This document shows positions 53,560-61,778 of a stretch of 64,000 bases of DNA, piece by piece. A program made the position numbers and the translations under genes. The DNA lies in contig JBNJGB010000017.1 of the NCBI GenBank assembly GCA_051747385.1, positions 76,860 through 140,859 on the forward strand. Direction: 5' to 3'. The DNA is from JBNJGB01 sp051747385 (GTDB lineage: Bacteria > Myxococcota_A > UBA9042 > PHBI01 > JACKFB01). A model generated the notes under the pieces. The model made no database searches. It was not told where the DNA came from and worked only from the letters and a program-made list of their open reading frames with translations. Position 1 is the stretch's first letter; every line of letters starts with the position of its first letter.

Positions 53560-56500
53560 CTACGGGTTCCAGATGCACCCGCTCGGGGTGCACGTGTCCC
53601 CGGTCGCGAACAGGCCGTCGTCGCAGTCGGCGTCGGACTCGCAGGACACCGGGGCGCAGGACGACTCGATGAACACGTCGTCCACGAAGACGCCCATGCC
53701 GTCGTTCGCCCCCGCGTCGAGCGTGTCGAACTCGAAGACGAGCTCGAAGGCGGTCCCGCCCAGCGCGGAGACGTCCACCTGGTAGTCGTTCCAGCCTCCG
53801 CCCTTCGTGTCGGACTTCTTCCACAGCACCAGGTCGTAGGAGTCGTCCGCTGCGACGGCGCGGATGAAGAGCTGATCGACGTCGAACAGGGTCTCTACGT
53901 CCAGCAGGAGGGCGAAGCGAAGGGTGTACGCGGCGCCCTCCGCAAGTTCGAGGACCGGGCTCGACGCGGTGCCCGAGTTGACGCCGCAGTCGTAGTCGAC
54001 GCTGCTCGGATCCCCGTAGTACAGGGTGTGCGAGCCGCTCGAGCTCTCGTCCGTCAGGGTGATCTGCCACCCGCACGGCGGGGAGGTCGACTGGAACGAG
54101 AAGTCCACGGGCTGCTCGAAGGACCAGGCGACGGGCTGGACGTCGCAGCATCCCTCGACCCCCGTGGGCGTGTAGATGCAGGAGCCGTCCACGCACTCGT
54201 CCTCGGTGCACACGTCGTCGCCGTCGTCGCACTCCGCGTCGCTCCCGCAGCAGACGTCCTCGTGGGCGCAGACGTGGTTCACGCACTGGTCGGCGGTGCA
54301 GCCGTCGCCGTCGTCGCAGTCGGCGTTGCTGAGACAGCAGCCGTCGAGGATCTCGTGGGTGCACGTCCCGCCGAACCCGCTGCAGGCGTCGACGGTGCAC
54401 GGATCGCCGTCGTCGCAGTCGCTCGGATCCTCGCAGCAGTCCGGGATCGAGACATGCTGGCAGTGCCCGCCGGCGCAGGAGTCCGCCGTGCAGATCATGT
54501 CGTCGTCGCAGTCCGCGTCGCTGTCGCAGCACGTGTCACGCCATGCACAGCTCCCCCCTTCGCAGCTCCCGGACACGCACGAATCCGCGCTCGCGCAGTC
54601 GCCACCGGACGTGCACGCCTTGGGCTCGCAGGTGGTCGTCACCGCCAGGTCGTCGACGAGCACCCCCAGCCCGTCGTTGTCCAGGCTGTCCACCGTGTTG
54701 AAGTCGAAGCGGAGCCGAATGGTCCGGCCCTGGAGATAGGACAGGTCCACCTGGACGTCGGTCCACTCCCCCTGCTCCAGGTCGGCCTTGTCCACCAAGG
54801 GGATCTCGCCTCCGTCCGTGAGCGCGGCGACGTCCACGATGTCGCGGAGAAGGCCGCTCTCCGTGTCCAGGTAGATCTGCATCCGCAGCGTGATGGCCGC
54901 GTCGTGAGGTAACTCGACAGGGGCGCTCGTAGCCGATCCCTTGTTGGCGCTGGGGGAGTCGAAGTCGCCGGCAGCCGGATCGCCGTAGTACAGGCTGCTC
55001 GGCGGGCTGGGCGGATCGCCCACAGAGGCCACCTGCCATCCCACGCCCGAGGTCTTCGGCGTGAACGTCCAGCCCGGCGGATCCCCGTCGTCGAAAGACT
55101 CGGTCAGGATGTCGGAGATGCAGCAGCCCGCCACGCCCAACATCTCGTGGACGCATTGACCGTCCACGCAACGATCTGCCGTGCAGAACGCGCCGTCGTT
55201 GCACTCGGCGTCGGTCTCGCAGCACGTGGACTCGTAGAAGCACTGGCCCTGCACGCAGCTTCCGGCCGTGCAGGCGTCCCCGTCGTCGCAGTCCTCGTCC
55301 ACGGAGCAGCACAGGGGCTGGTGCGCGCACGAGGCGCCCGGCTCCGGGCAGACGTCCTCGGTGCAGGGGTCGTCGTCGTCGCAGTCGGCGGCGGCGATGC
55401 AGCAGTCCTCCACGGGCTCCGCCGTGCACGTGCCCCCGGGGCCGCTGCAGACGTCGACCGTGCAGGGGTCGTCGTCGTCGCAGTCCGCGTCGGCGTTGCA
55501 GCAGCCCTCCACCTCGCCGTGCTCGCACGCGCCGGCCAGGCCCGCGCAGGTGTCGGTGGTGCAGGCGTCGCCGTCGTCACAGTCCACGTGCCCGGCGCAG
55601 CAGCCGGTGGCCAGGACCACGCGATCCACATAGGCCCCCTCGTAGCCGTTCGCCAGGTGATCCACGGAGTCGAACTCGAAGCCCACGCGCACCCGCTCCG
55701 CGTCCCCGGCGTCCACGTCGGCGACCACGGGCAGGAAGACGCCGCCGGTGCTCCCGCCGAGCGGGTCCGAGTCCCAGACGTCGAGCCGCTCGCCCGTGTC
55801 CACGTCCACCACGAAGGCGCGGAGCACGTCGAACCCCGGCGTCTGCTCCGTGTCCAGCCACACGAGGAAGCGCAGCTCCAGGCCGCCCTCCGGGGGCACG
55901 TCCACCGCCGGCCCGCGCACCAGGGCCCGGGCCCTCCCGGCCACCTCGTAGGTCTGGTCGCCCGGATCGCCGAAGTAGAGGCTCCCGTCCCCCGAGCCGG
56001 CGCGTGCGTCGCTCCAGCCCCACGAGGCGCCGGGCGTCGCCAGCAACTGGACGTCGTCGAACGGGTCCGCGTCGTCCTCCAGGTCCGCGCGGAGCAGGGT
56101 GGAGGTCCAGTCCGTGAAGCGCTCGGACGGATTGCACACCAGGCAGCCGGAGTCGTGGACGGCCCCGGGCGCGACGCACGACCAGGCCGAGGACGCCTCG
56201 GCCGGCACGACGCAGCCCTTGGCGGCGGTGTACGCGCACTCCCCGTCGACGCAGGTCCCGCCGGGTGCGCAGCGCAGGGCGCAGTCGATGTCCGCGTCGC
56301 ACGCCGCCGGCACCGTGGAGGGCAGGTCCTCCGGGTCGAGGGGCCCGCCGTCGTCCGGCACGACGTCGCCGCCCCCGCCCTCGTCCGCCGGCGCGTCGAG
56401 GACCGCGTCCCCTCCGGCGGCGCCGTCGTCGTGCGCTGCACCGTCGGGCGCCGCGCCCCCCTCGCCGGTCTGGGGAAGGTCCCGGCCGCGCGGCTGCGAG

Positions 56501-56667
56501 GCGTCGTCCGGCACGTCGGTCGTGGCGTCGTCGCCGAGCGCGTCGGGCGCGGCGTCCACGGCGGCTTCGTCGCCACCGCCGCCTCCACCGCAGCCCGCCA
56601 CGGCGAGCGCCGCGATCAGCCCCACGAGGAGGGCCCGCTGCCGCATGGAGTCCGCAGAGCCCGCCAT
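53560..56667 (-). CDS. Large Cys-rich lipoprotein with CDDxDxCT repeats and three jelly-roll-like modules
   Basis: 1035 residues; ATG with GGGAG 7 bp upstream. Lipobox 'LAVAGC' (Cys about 26), then an Ala/Asp/Gly/Pro-rich disordered stretch (about 30-130). The rest alternates runs of Cys-rich units 'CCNADADCDDDDPCTVDVCSG' ('DCDD.D.CT.D.C' pattern, about 13 in all) with three beta-sandwich-like modules that share 'SLYFGDPGDQTYE', 'SLYYGDPAAGDFDSP' and 'TLYYGDPSSVDYD' at their cores and end in 'EFD..D' / 'VDRV' or 'VDDV' motifs. The Cys-rich units resemble those in Myxococcota surface proteins. An extracellular adhesin-like or scaffold role is inferred. The gene runs leftward, divergent from nothing close. 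Confidence 0.75.
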   Translation of the reverse strand: MAGSADSMRQRALLVGLIAALAVAGCGGGGGGDEAAVDAAPDALGDDATTDVPDDASQPRGRDLPQTGEGGAAPDGAAHDDGAAGGDAVLDAPADEGGGGDVVPDDGGPLDPEDLPSTVPAACDADIDCALRCAPGGTCVDGECAYTAAKGCVVPAEASSAWSCVAPGAVHDSGCLVCNPSERFTDWTSTLLRADLEDDADPFDDVQLLATPGASWGWSDARAGSGDGSLYFGDPGDQTYEVAGRARALVRGPAVDVPPEGGLELRFLVWLDTEQTPGFDVLRAFVVDVDTGERLDVWDSDPLGGSTGGVFLPVVADVDAGDAERVRVGFEFDSVDHLANGYEGAYVDRVVLATGCCAGHVDCDDGDACTTDTCAGLAGACEHGEVEGCCNADADCDDDDPCTVDVCSGPGGTCTAEPVEDCCIAAADCDDDDPCTEDVCPEPGASCAHQPLCCSVDEDCDDGDACTAGSCVQGQCFYESTCCETDAECNDGAFCTADRCVDGQCVHEMLGVAGCCISDILTESFDDGDPPGWTFTPKTSGVGWQVASVGDPPSPPSSLYYGDPAAGDFDSPSANKGSATSAPVELPHDAAITLRMQIYLDTESGLLRDIVDVAALTDGGEIPLVDKADLEQGEWTDVQVDLSYLQGRTIRLRFDFNTVDSLDNDGLGVLVDDLAVTTTCEPKACTSGGDCASADSCVSGSCEGGSCAWRDTCCDSDADCDDDMICTADSCAGGHCQHVSIPDCCEDPSDCDDGDPCTVDACSGFGGTCTHEILDGCCLSNADCDDGDGCTADQCVNHVCAHEDVCCGSDAECDDGDDVCTEDECVDGSCIYTPTGVEGCCDVQPVAWSFEQPVDFSFQSTSPPCGWQITLTDESSSGSHTLYYGDPSSVDYDCGVNSGTASSPVLELAEGAAYTLRFALLLDVETLFDVDQLFIRAVAADDSYDLVLWKKSDTKGGGWNDYQVDVSALGGTAFELVFEFDTLDAGANDGMGVFVDDVFIESSCAPVSCESDADCDDGLFATGDTCTPSGCIWNP

Positions 56668-56844
56668 CGTCCACTCCCGAGTCGGAGAGAACCAGGTTCC
56701 TAGCAACCACGGCGGGCACTTTCAACCGAGAGGCGCCCGTGCCTCGTCGCCGCGCGACACCTCCCGGTGGACGTGATCGTGGTCGTGGACGAGCGAGGCG
56801 GACACGGCGTTGCGGCCCCGTCGGGGGCGGACTGGAGGCCGGCC

Positions 56845-57963
56845 CTACTCCACCCTGCCCGGAAGCTCCACGTGGAACGCGCTCCCCTCGCCGGGCTCGC
56901 TGTCCAGCCACACGCGGCCGCCGAGGAGCTGAGCGGCCCGGCGGACGATGGGCAGGCCTGCGCCGACGCCCGCGGAGCCCTGGACTCCCGGGCCGGCGAA
57001 CAGCTCGAAGATCTCCTCCCGGAGGTGCTCGGGGATGCCTGGGCCGTCGTCGCGGACGGTCAGCACGACCCCGTCCTGCGGGGACCGGACCACCTCGCAG
57101 CTCACCTGCACCCTCGGCGGTCCGGTTCCGTGGTGCACCACGGCGTTGTCCACGAGCCGCCGGACGATGTCCTCCAGGAGCTTGGGATCGGTCTCGAGCC
57201 GGGGGAGGGCCGCGTCGTGGTCCAGCCGCGGGATGCGCTCCCCGTGCTGGAAGATGATCTCGGCGAATACCTCCTCGACCAGCTCGTTCAGGTCCACGAG
57301 CCGGCGATCGAGGCCGCCGCGCCCCAGGCGGGAGATGATCGTCAGCGCGTCCACCATCCGGGCCAGGCGCTGCCCGTTGCGCTCCAGCTCGTCGCAGTAC
57401 TTCCGGCCGTCGGCGCTGAGGCGATCGCCCTCGAGCTCCGACAGGAGCCCGGCCACGCCCAGGAGGCCCTGGATGGGCGCCTTCAGGTCGTGGCTGACCA
57501 CGTACAGGAACGAGGCCAGCTCCTCGTCGGCGCAGCGCACCGACTCGGCGCTCGCCAGCAGCCGGCGCCGGACGACCAGGGCGGCGCGGACCTCCAGGCG
57601 GAACGTCTCGGCGTCCACCGGCGGCACGAAGACGCCCAGGGCCTGCTTCGCGGCGTCCGAGGCCTCGAAGGCCTCCCGGCTCTCCGGACCGACCCAGGCC
57701 AGGGGCAGCACGCCGGGCGCGCGGCGGACGACCTCGTGCCACGCCGCGTCCGACTCGGGGCCCGACCACGGCAGCATCGCCAGGGGCGCGACGGCCTCGA
57801 TCGCCTCCAGGGCCACCTCGCCGGGCCCCTCGACGGTCGACGACCGCACCAGGTCCTCGACCGCGGCGAGGAGCCCCCGGGTCGTGGCGTCGTCATCGGC
57901 CAGGACCAGGAGGCAGGGGAGCTCGCCGGTCGCCCCGGTTGTCTCCTCAGGGTCGCGCGTCAT
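56845..57963 (-). CDS. Histidine kinase with pseudo-receiver N-terminus
   Basis: 372 residues. The N-terminal 120 residues ('LPCLLVLADDDATTRGLLAAVEDLV') resemble a receiver domain, but the phospho-acceptor Asp position is not obvious, so it may be a pseudo-receiver. HisKA: 'ELASFLYVVSHDLKAPIQGLLGVAGLL' with His158. HATPase: 'RRLVDNAVVHH', 'VRDDGPGI', 'SAGVGAGLPIVRRAAQLLGGRVWLDSEPGEGSAFHVELP'. It is soluble. It overlaps the secreted metalloprotease gene by 17 bp and is probably its operon partner. Confidence 0.8.
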   Translation of the reverse strand: MTRDPEETTGATGELPCLLVLADDDATTRGLLAAVEDLVRSSTVEGPGEVALEAIEAVAPLAMLPWSGPESDAAWHEVVRRAPGVLPLAWVGPESREAFEASDAAKQALGVFVPPVDAETFRLEVRAALVVRRRLLASAESVRCADEELASFLYVVSHDLKAPIQGLLGVAGLLSELEGDRLSADGRKYCDELERNGQRLARMVDALTIISRLGRGGLDRRLVDLNELVEEVFAEIIFQHGERIPRLDHDAALPRLETDPKLLEDIVRRLVDNAVVHHGTGPPRVQVSCEVVRSPQDGVVLTVRDDGPGIPEHLREEIFELFAGPGVQGSAGVGAGLPIVRRAAQLLGGRVWLDSEPGEGSAFHVELPGRVE

Positions 57964-59368
57964 CGTCGCTCCCGGGTGGCCGCGGCGGCGGGGGGGCCGC
58001 CGGGCCTCCAGCGTACCCCGGCGCCGGGGCCAGGGCCAACCGTCGAAACCGCCCCTGTCCGCCCTGGACCCAGAGCCCCAGGAGGCTCATCACGCTGCCC
58101 CCGGCGCGGGCCGAGAGCACGTGCCGTCCGCCGATCCACACCGAGACCACGCCCCGCCTCAGCGTGAGGCGCACGGGGGTCCAGCCGCCGGCCCGCAGGG
58201 TCGCCGGGCGGCCGATGGAGCGGGTCAGGCGGTCCACGTCCCGCACGTGCCGGATCGCCACGCGCCCGCCCTCCAGCTCCACCAGCGTGTGATAGGGGTA
58301 CTCGCCGACGCCGTGGTGGCCCAGGACCAGTCCGAGCGAGGCCCCGTCCGCGCGCTGCACGTCCACGTCCAGGACCACGCCGTCCATGGGCGGCACGGGG
58401 CGCGTCAGGTAGTTCCAGTCCCCGGCGCCCCGGCCCTCCAGGACCTCTCCGTCCGCCTCCCAGAGTCCGCCCTCGTGGACGGTCCAGGCGTCCAGGGAGC
58501 GCTCCTCCGTCAGCGGCGCGAGGGATCGCGGGAAGCTGGCGACCAGGTCCCGCACGCGCCGGGCCAGGCGCCGCTCCAGGGCGGCGAGGTCCGGGCCGAA
58601 CACCTCCAAGAACGAGCGGCGCCCGTGCTCCCCCGCGCGCAGCCGGCGGACCCAGCGGGGGACGCGGCTGCGGAGGTCCGGCTCGGACAGCAGGAGGTCG
58701 ACGAAGCCCCAGGCCGATGCGTACCAGAGGTTCCGATCGGGGCCGAAGAACCGCCCGGGGCGGGCGTCCAGCAGCCTGTCCAGCGGGACCATGCGACCGC
58801 GGCGCATGGCGTCGGCGAGGGTGGCGAGCCGGGCGGGGTGCACGGCCCCGAAGCGGAAGTCCCCGCCCGAGGACTCCCAGGACGAGATATACTCGGCGAA
58901 GCCCTCGTCGAACCACACCGGCCAGCCCGCGCGGGCATAGCGGCGGTACTCCGGGTCGTCGAACACGTCGCCCATCACGGCGTGGGCGATCTCGTGGAAC
59001 TGGAGCTGCAGCGGGTTGGAGCGCTGATAGGCCACGACCGTCCGCGTCCGCCCGTCGTAGTAGCCGCCGTTGTGCCGCAGGGCCGGCGCGTGCTCGGCCG
59101 CCCACGCCTCGTAGCGCTCGGGCGCCTCGAACAGGAGCACCCGGATCGGCTCCGGGGACAGCGCCACCCCCGTGGCCGCGGGCACGAGGATCTCCAGGGC
59201 GCTCCGGAACGCCTCCAGCCGCGACGCCACCCAGTCCCGGGTCTCCGCGTCGCAGTCCGTGCTCAGCACGAAGTGGCCGGTGTGGCACGCCTCCCCCTCG
59301 ACGGCCGCGGCGGGCGGAGACGGGGCGAGCGAGGCGGCGAGGACCACGGCGGCGAGCAGCGTGCGCAC
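57947..59368 (-). CDS. Secreted DUF1570-like gluzincin metalloprotease with a lectin-like C-terminus
   Basis: 473 residues, GTG start, signal peptide 'LLAAVVLAASLAPSPPAAA'. The protease part has 'LQFHEIAHAVMGDVF' (HExxH at 125-129) and 'WFDEGFAEYISSW' (Glu about 155), as in peptidase MA/DUF1570 proteins. The C-terminal third ('WTVHEGGLWEADGEVLEGRGAGDWNYLTRPVPPMDGVVLDVDVQR...', ending 'LLGLWVQGGQGRFRRLALAP') is a concanavalin-like DUF1080 beta-sandwich. Probably acts in the periplasm or outside. Related in the HExxH plan to the protein at 5622. The upstream promoter and signal-peptide region has a decayed copy near 61570. Confidence 0.78.
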   Translation of the reverse strand: MRTLLAAVVLAASLAPSPPAAAVEGEACHTGHFVLSTDCDAETRDWVASRLEAFRSALEILVPAATGVALSPEPIRVLLFEAPERYEAWAAEHAPALRHNGGYYDGRTRTVVAYQRSNPLQLQFHEIAHAVMGDVFDDPEYRRYARAGWPVWFDEGFAEYISSWESSGGDFRFGAVHPARLATLADAMRRGRMVPLDRLLDARPGRFFGPDRNLWYASAWGFVDLLLSEPDLRSRVPRWVRRLRAGEHGRRSFLEVFGPDLAALERRLARRVRDLVASFPRSLAPLTEERSLDAWTVHEGGLWEADGEVLEGRGAGDWNYLTRPVPPMDGVVLDVDVQRADGASLGLVLGHHGVGEYPYHTLVELEGGRVAIRHVRDVDRLTRSIGRPATLRAGGWTPVRLTLRRGVVSVWIGGRHVLSARAGGSVMSLLGLWVQGGQGRFRRLALAPAPGYAGGPAAPPPPRPPGSDDDARP

Positions 59369-59485
59369 GGTGGGATCTTCGGCGGGACCGGGATCCTGTC
59401 AAAAAGGCCGCTCCTCCGGCCCGGAGATACCATGAGCGGGCGCCCTCCCTGCCTTGCAAGCAGACGAGGCGCGGCGTCCTCCCCG

Positions 59486-59980
59486 TCAGCGCCAGCCGAA
59501 GTGCCGCAAATGGTTGAAGTTCAAGGCATCCGCACCCCGCTCGAGGCAGTGGAGGTAGAGGTTCAGATCGGCCGTCAGGACGAGGGCGGGGGCCCGCTCC
59601 GGATCCGCGACCGCAACGTTCGTCAGTCCCAGGCGCTCGAATGCCTTCGCCTGAACGAGGTCCCGGCTCGGACGGATGTGCTCGTCCGCATGGCCAGCGA
59701 ACCGCTCCAGCAACCGGAACAGCTCCCGGCGTAGGGGGAGGCGCAGATGGCCGCCGAGATTGCTGACCTCGGTCAGCACGTGCGGCGTGGTCACGAACTC
59801 GTGGAACTCGGCCAGGAGGTCGTCCAGGAGAGCCCAATCATCTCCGGTGAAGGCGCGGGTCCGCTTGAAAGACTCGACCAGATCGCGGCGCAGGAAGCCG
59901 ACCAGGTACATCAGGAGGAGGTTGGTATCCAGCAGGACCCGGCCGCCGCGGTGCTTCGCGAGCAGCGCATCAGGATCCAC
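59486..59980 (-). CDS. PIN-domain protein
   Basis: 164 residues from a GTG that overlaps the end of the gene before it by 11 bp. PIN signatures: 'VLLDTNLLLMYLVG' (first Asp), 'PHVLTEVSN' (Glu), 'LGLTNVAVAD' and 'LVLTADLNLYLHC' (last Asp). All four acidic positions are plausible, so it may be an active RNase, possibly a toxin. The partner upstream is an unfamiliar 104-residue protein, not a standard VapB. Base composition is less extreme than in the core genes, consistent with an accessory island. Confidence 0.75.
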   Translation of the reverse strand: MDPDALLAKHRGGRVLLDTNLLLMYLVGFLRRDLVESFKRTRAFTGDDWALLDDLLAEFHEFVTTPHVLTEVSNLGGHLRLPLRRELFRLLERFAGHADEHIRPSRDLVQAKAFERLGLTNVAVADPERAPALVLTADLNLYLHCLERGADALNFNHLRHFGWR

Positions 59981-60284
59981 CCGGGAACTCGCGGATCTTC
60001 ATGGACTTCACCTCGCCCGTCTCGGCGTCTACGGTGAAGACCTTGTAGGCGCGTGTGGTCGGCGATTGCCTCAGCGCCTCCGACACGCGGGTCGAACGGC
60101 GCCGACGGTCGAACCCGAGGGTGACCAGCCAATCCCCGGTGTGCGAGGGCTCCACCTCCTCCAAGAGCACGTTCCCGACGAACGCCGCCTCGTCGGCATA
60201 GAGGTGCTCGAGGTGTTCCACGGCGCGGTTCACGGCTTCCTTGATGCCGATTCGTCCCGTCCCGGACGACCCAGCTGTGGGCAT
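59970..60284 (-). CDS. Small protein, operon partner of the PIN-domain gene
   Basis: 104 residues from 'MPTAGSSGTGRIGIKEAVNRAVEHLEHLY'. A helix is followed by strands ('NVLLEEVEPSHTGDWLVTLGF' and 'AYKVFTVDAETGEVKSMKIREF'), a pattern like a PepSY-type fold. Its stop overlaps the start of the PIN gene. It could be the partner (antitoxin-like) of the PIN protein, but it has no DNA-binding motif that I can see. Confidence 0.6.
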   Translation of the reverse strand: MPTAGSSGTGRIGIKEAVNRAVEHLEHLYADEAAFVGNVLLEEVEPSHTGDWLVTLGFDRRRRSTRVSEALRQSPTTRAYKVFTVDAETGEVKSMKIREFPGGS

Positions 60285-60394
60285 TGCCGTCCTCCTTCCT
60301 CCATCACTATACACGGCACGAGATGGACCCAACTGGGCGCCTGCCCCGGTCTGCTCTCGGCCGCCGCATCCGGCTCTCGACGCCCACCACATCG

Positions 60395-60476
60395 CGTCGA
60401 CGTCGCCATCCACGGCGAGACGTACCCGTGCGCGTCCCCAGCTTCGACGACCTCATCGCCATGAAGGAAGCGGCCG
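60395..60476 (+). pseudogene. Frameshifted remnant of a nucleotidyltransferase C-terminus
   Basis: The sequence 'VDVAIHGE' in one frame runs, after a one-base shift near 60417, into 'VPVRVPSFDDLIAMKEAA' in the next. Together these match the C-terminal end of small nucleotidyltransferases, where 'v.vaslddLIamK.aaGR..D' is typical. The 'GR..DL.D' continuation is missing and the frame then loses any resemblance. Only the tail is left; the gene is dead. Confidence 0.5.
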
Positions 60477-60666
60477 TTACCCTGCCTCCTCGGTTGGCGC
60501 GTCCGACCCCCTCCTCTACACTTGCACCGGATGGGCGGCTCGAGCGAGGCACTTTGTATGGACACCGGCGAGGCAGAGTCGCGAGGCGGCTCGGTGGACC
60601 GGCTACCCCGTTCAGGGAGCGATCGGGACTCGAGCGCCGTGGTGTCGGGGAGGGGCGAGGGGCGCC

Positions 60667-60888
60667 ATGCCGACGGTTCTACGTACAGGCCCCTACCGGC
60701 TCTACTTCTACAGCCATGAACCGAACGAGCCCGCCCACGTACACGTGGATCGGGACGATCAGAGCTGCAAGTTCTGGCTCGTCCCCGTCGGACTCGCGCG
60801 CAACTTCGGGTTCAGTGGTCACGAGCTTCGCCAGGTCCAGAAGATCGTGACGGAAGAACAAGCACGCCTCTTTGGAGGCCTGGAATGA
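60667..60888 (+). CDS. DUF4160 domain protein
   Basis: 73 residues: 'MPTVLRTGPYRLYFYSHEPNEPAHVHVDRDDQSCKFWLVPVGLARNFGFSGHELRQVQKIV'. This matches DUF4160 over its full length ('m.p.v.r...g.rf.fys.d..EPpHvHV...g..aKfwL..v.la.n.g'). Small protein usually paired with DUF2442, as here. The ATGA overlap with the next gene indicates coupling. A toxin-antitoxin role is suggested for such pairs but is not proven. Confidence 0.85.
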   Translation: MPTVLRTGPYRLYFYSHEPNEPAHVHVDRDDQSCKFWLVPVGLARNFGFSGHELRQVQKIVTEEQARLFGGLE

Positions 60889-61169
60889 CTACTTCGACGC
60901 CTAACCCCGGAGAGCGGGTCAAGGACGTTCGCCTCACGGAAGACGACCTGATCGTCGACCTCGTGGACGGGCGCACCATCTCAGCTCCGCTGGCGTGGTT
61001 TCCCCGGCTTCTCGCTGCGACTCACGATCAGCTCGCGCGTTGGGAGCTCTGCGGCGGCGGCTTCGGCATCCACTGGCCCGACCTCGACGAGGACCTGAGC
61101 ACGGAGGGCCTCCTCCGGGGTGCCCCGGCACCGCGACCGTCGCGAGCACCTCGCTCCGCGGCTGGCTGA
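60885..61169 (+). CDS. DUF2442 domain protein
   Basis: 94 residues. 'RVKDVRLTEDDLIVDLVDGRTISAPLAWFPRLLAATHDQLARWELCGGGFGIHWPDLDEDLSTEGLLRG' matches DUF2442 well; the helix-turn-helix-like end 'IHWPDLDEDLSVEGLL' is the family hallmark. The last residues 'APAPRPSRAPRSAAG' read into the repeat-rich tract that follows and may not be native. Coupled to DUF4160 by ATGA. Antitoxin-like partner by context. Confidence 0.85.
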   Translation: MTTSTPNPGERVKDVRLTEDDLIVDLVDGRTISAPLAWFPRLLAATHDQLARWELCGGGFGIHWPDLDEDLSTEGLLRGAPAPRPSRAPRSAAG

Positions 61170-61174
61170 GTCCG

Positions 61175-61391
61175 AAATCGAGGGTCAGGTCGCAACTTGC
61201 AAATCGAGGGTCAGGTCGCAACTTGCATACTTGGAAATCGAGGGTCAGGTCGCAACTTGCATACTTGGTCAGGCCCTGCACTGCCCCGCCCCGCCCCCGA
61301 GCGCGTTCCAGACAATCGAGGGTCAGGTCGCAACTTGCATACTTGGTGAGGCCCTGCACTGCCCCGCCCCGCCCCCGAGCGCGTTCAGGAG
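61175..61391. repeat. Nested tandem repeats built on GGGTCAGGTCGCAACTTGC
   Basis: Four copies of a 25-26 bp unit ending GGGTCAGGTCGCAACTTGC start at about 61175, 61201, 61235 and 61314. The first two are directly adjacent; the third has an extra 'ATACTTGG' before it. A larger unit of about 79 bp, made of one 26-bp unit plus 'ATACTTGGTCAGGCCCTGC...', is itself repeated (61235-61313 and 61314-61391). It follows the DUF2442 gene. No coding capacity. Looks like expansion by slippage or unequal recombination of a dispersed end motif. Confidence 0.75.
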
Positions 61392-61571
61392 TCCGGGATC
61401 GCGTGCATGTGGGACCTGAAGTCGGAGTCGGTGTCGACCTCCACCCAGGCGGTTCGTTCGGACTCTCTCCGGCCCGAGCGACTTGCCCGAGGGCCCAGCC
61501 GACGTCCCGCCGCTCGATGAAGCGGTGGAGGCGGCCGATGACCTTTTCGGGATCCCTCCGGGATCCCTCGG

Positions 61572-61664
61572 CGACGGGGCCAGCGAGGCGGCCAGGACCA
61601 CGGCGGCGAGCAGCGTGGGCACGGTGGGTTCCTCGGTGGGACGAGGAGCCTTTCAAGAAGTCGG
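61572..61664 (-). pseudogene. Stray copy of the DUF1570-protease promoter and signal-peptide region
   Basis: About 90 bp are closely similar to the start region of the secreted metalloprotease at 59300-59420, same strand sense. Read on the minus strand, a GTG gives 'MPTLLAAVVLAASLAPSP', against 'MRTLLAAVVLAASLAPSP' in the intact gene. After this the frame leads to unrelated sequence without the protease domain. A truncated duplication that has lost its body. Confidence 0.65.
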
Positions 61665-61778
61665 AACGCCCATTCATGTCCGGATCTCGGGTCCGAGCCG
61701 ATTGACCGCTCGCGGCACTCTGCCTACGGTCGGTCGCAACCGGGGATCCGGGCCGACGGGAAATGGGGAGGAGTCCAC

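Noticed and set aside
53503..54912. Plus-strand frame opposite the Cys-rich lipoprotein
   Set aside because: Ala/Val/Arg-rich antisense frame without domain features.
61175..61391. Possible CRISPR array
   Set aside because: Units are directly adjacent or separated by repeated rather than unique sequence, no cas genes are near, and the 'spacers' are copies of each other.
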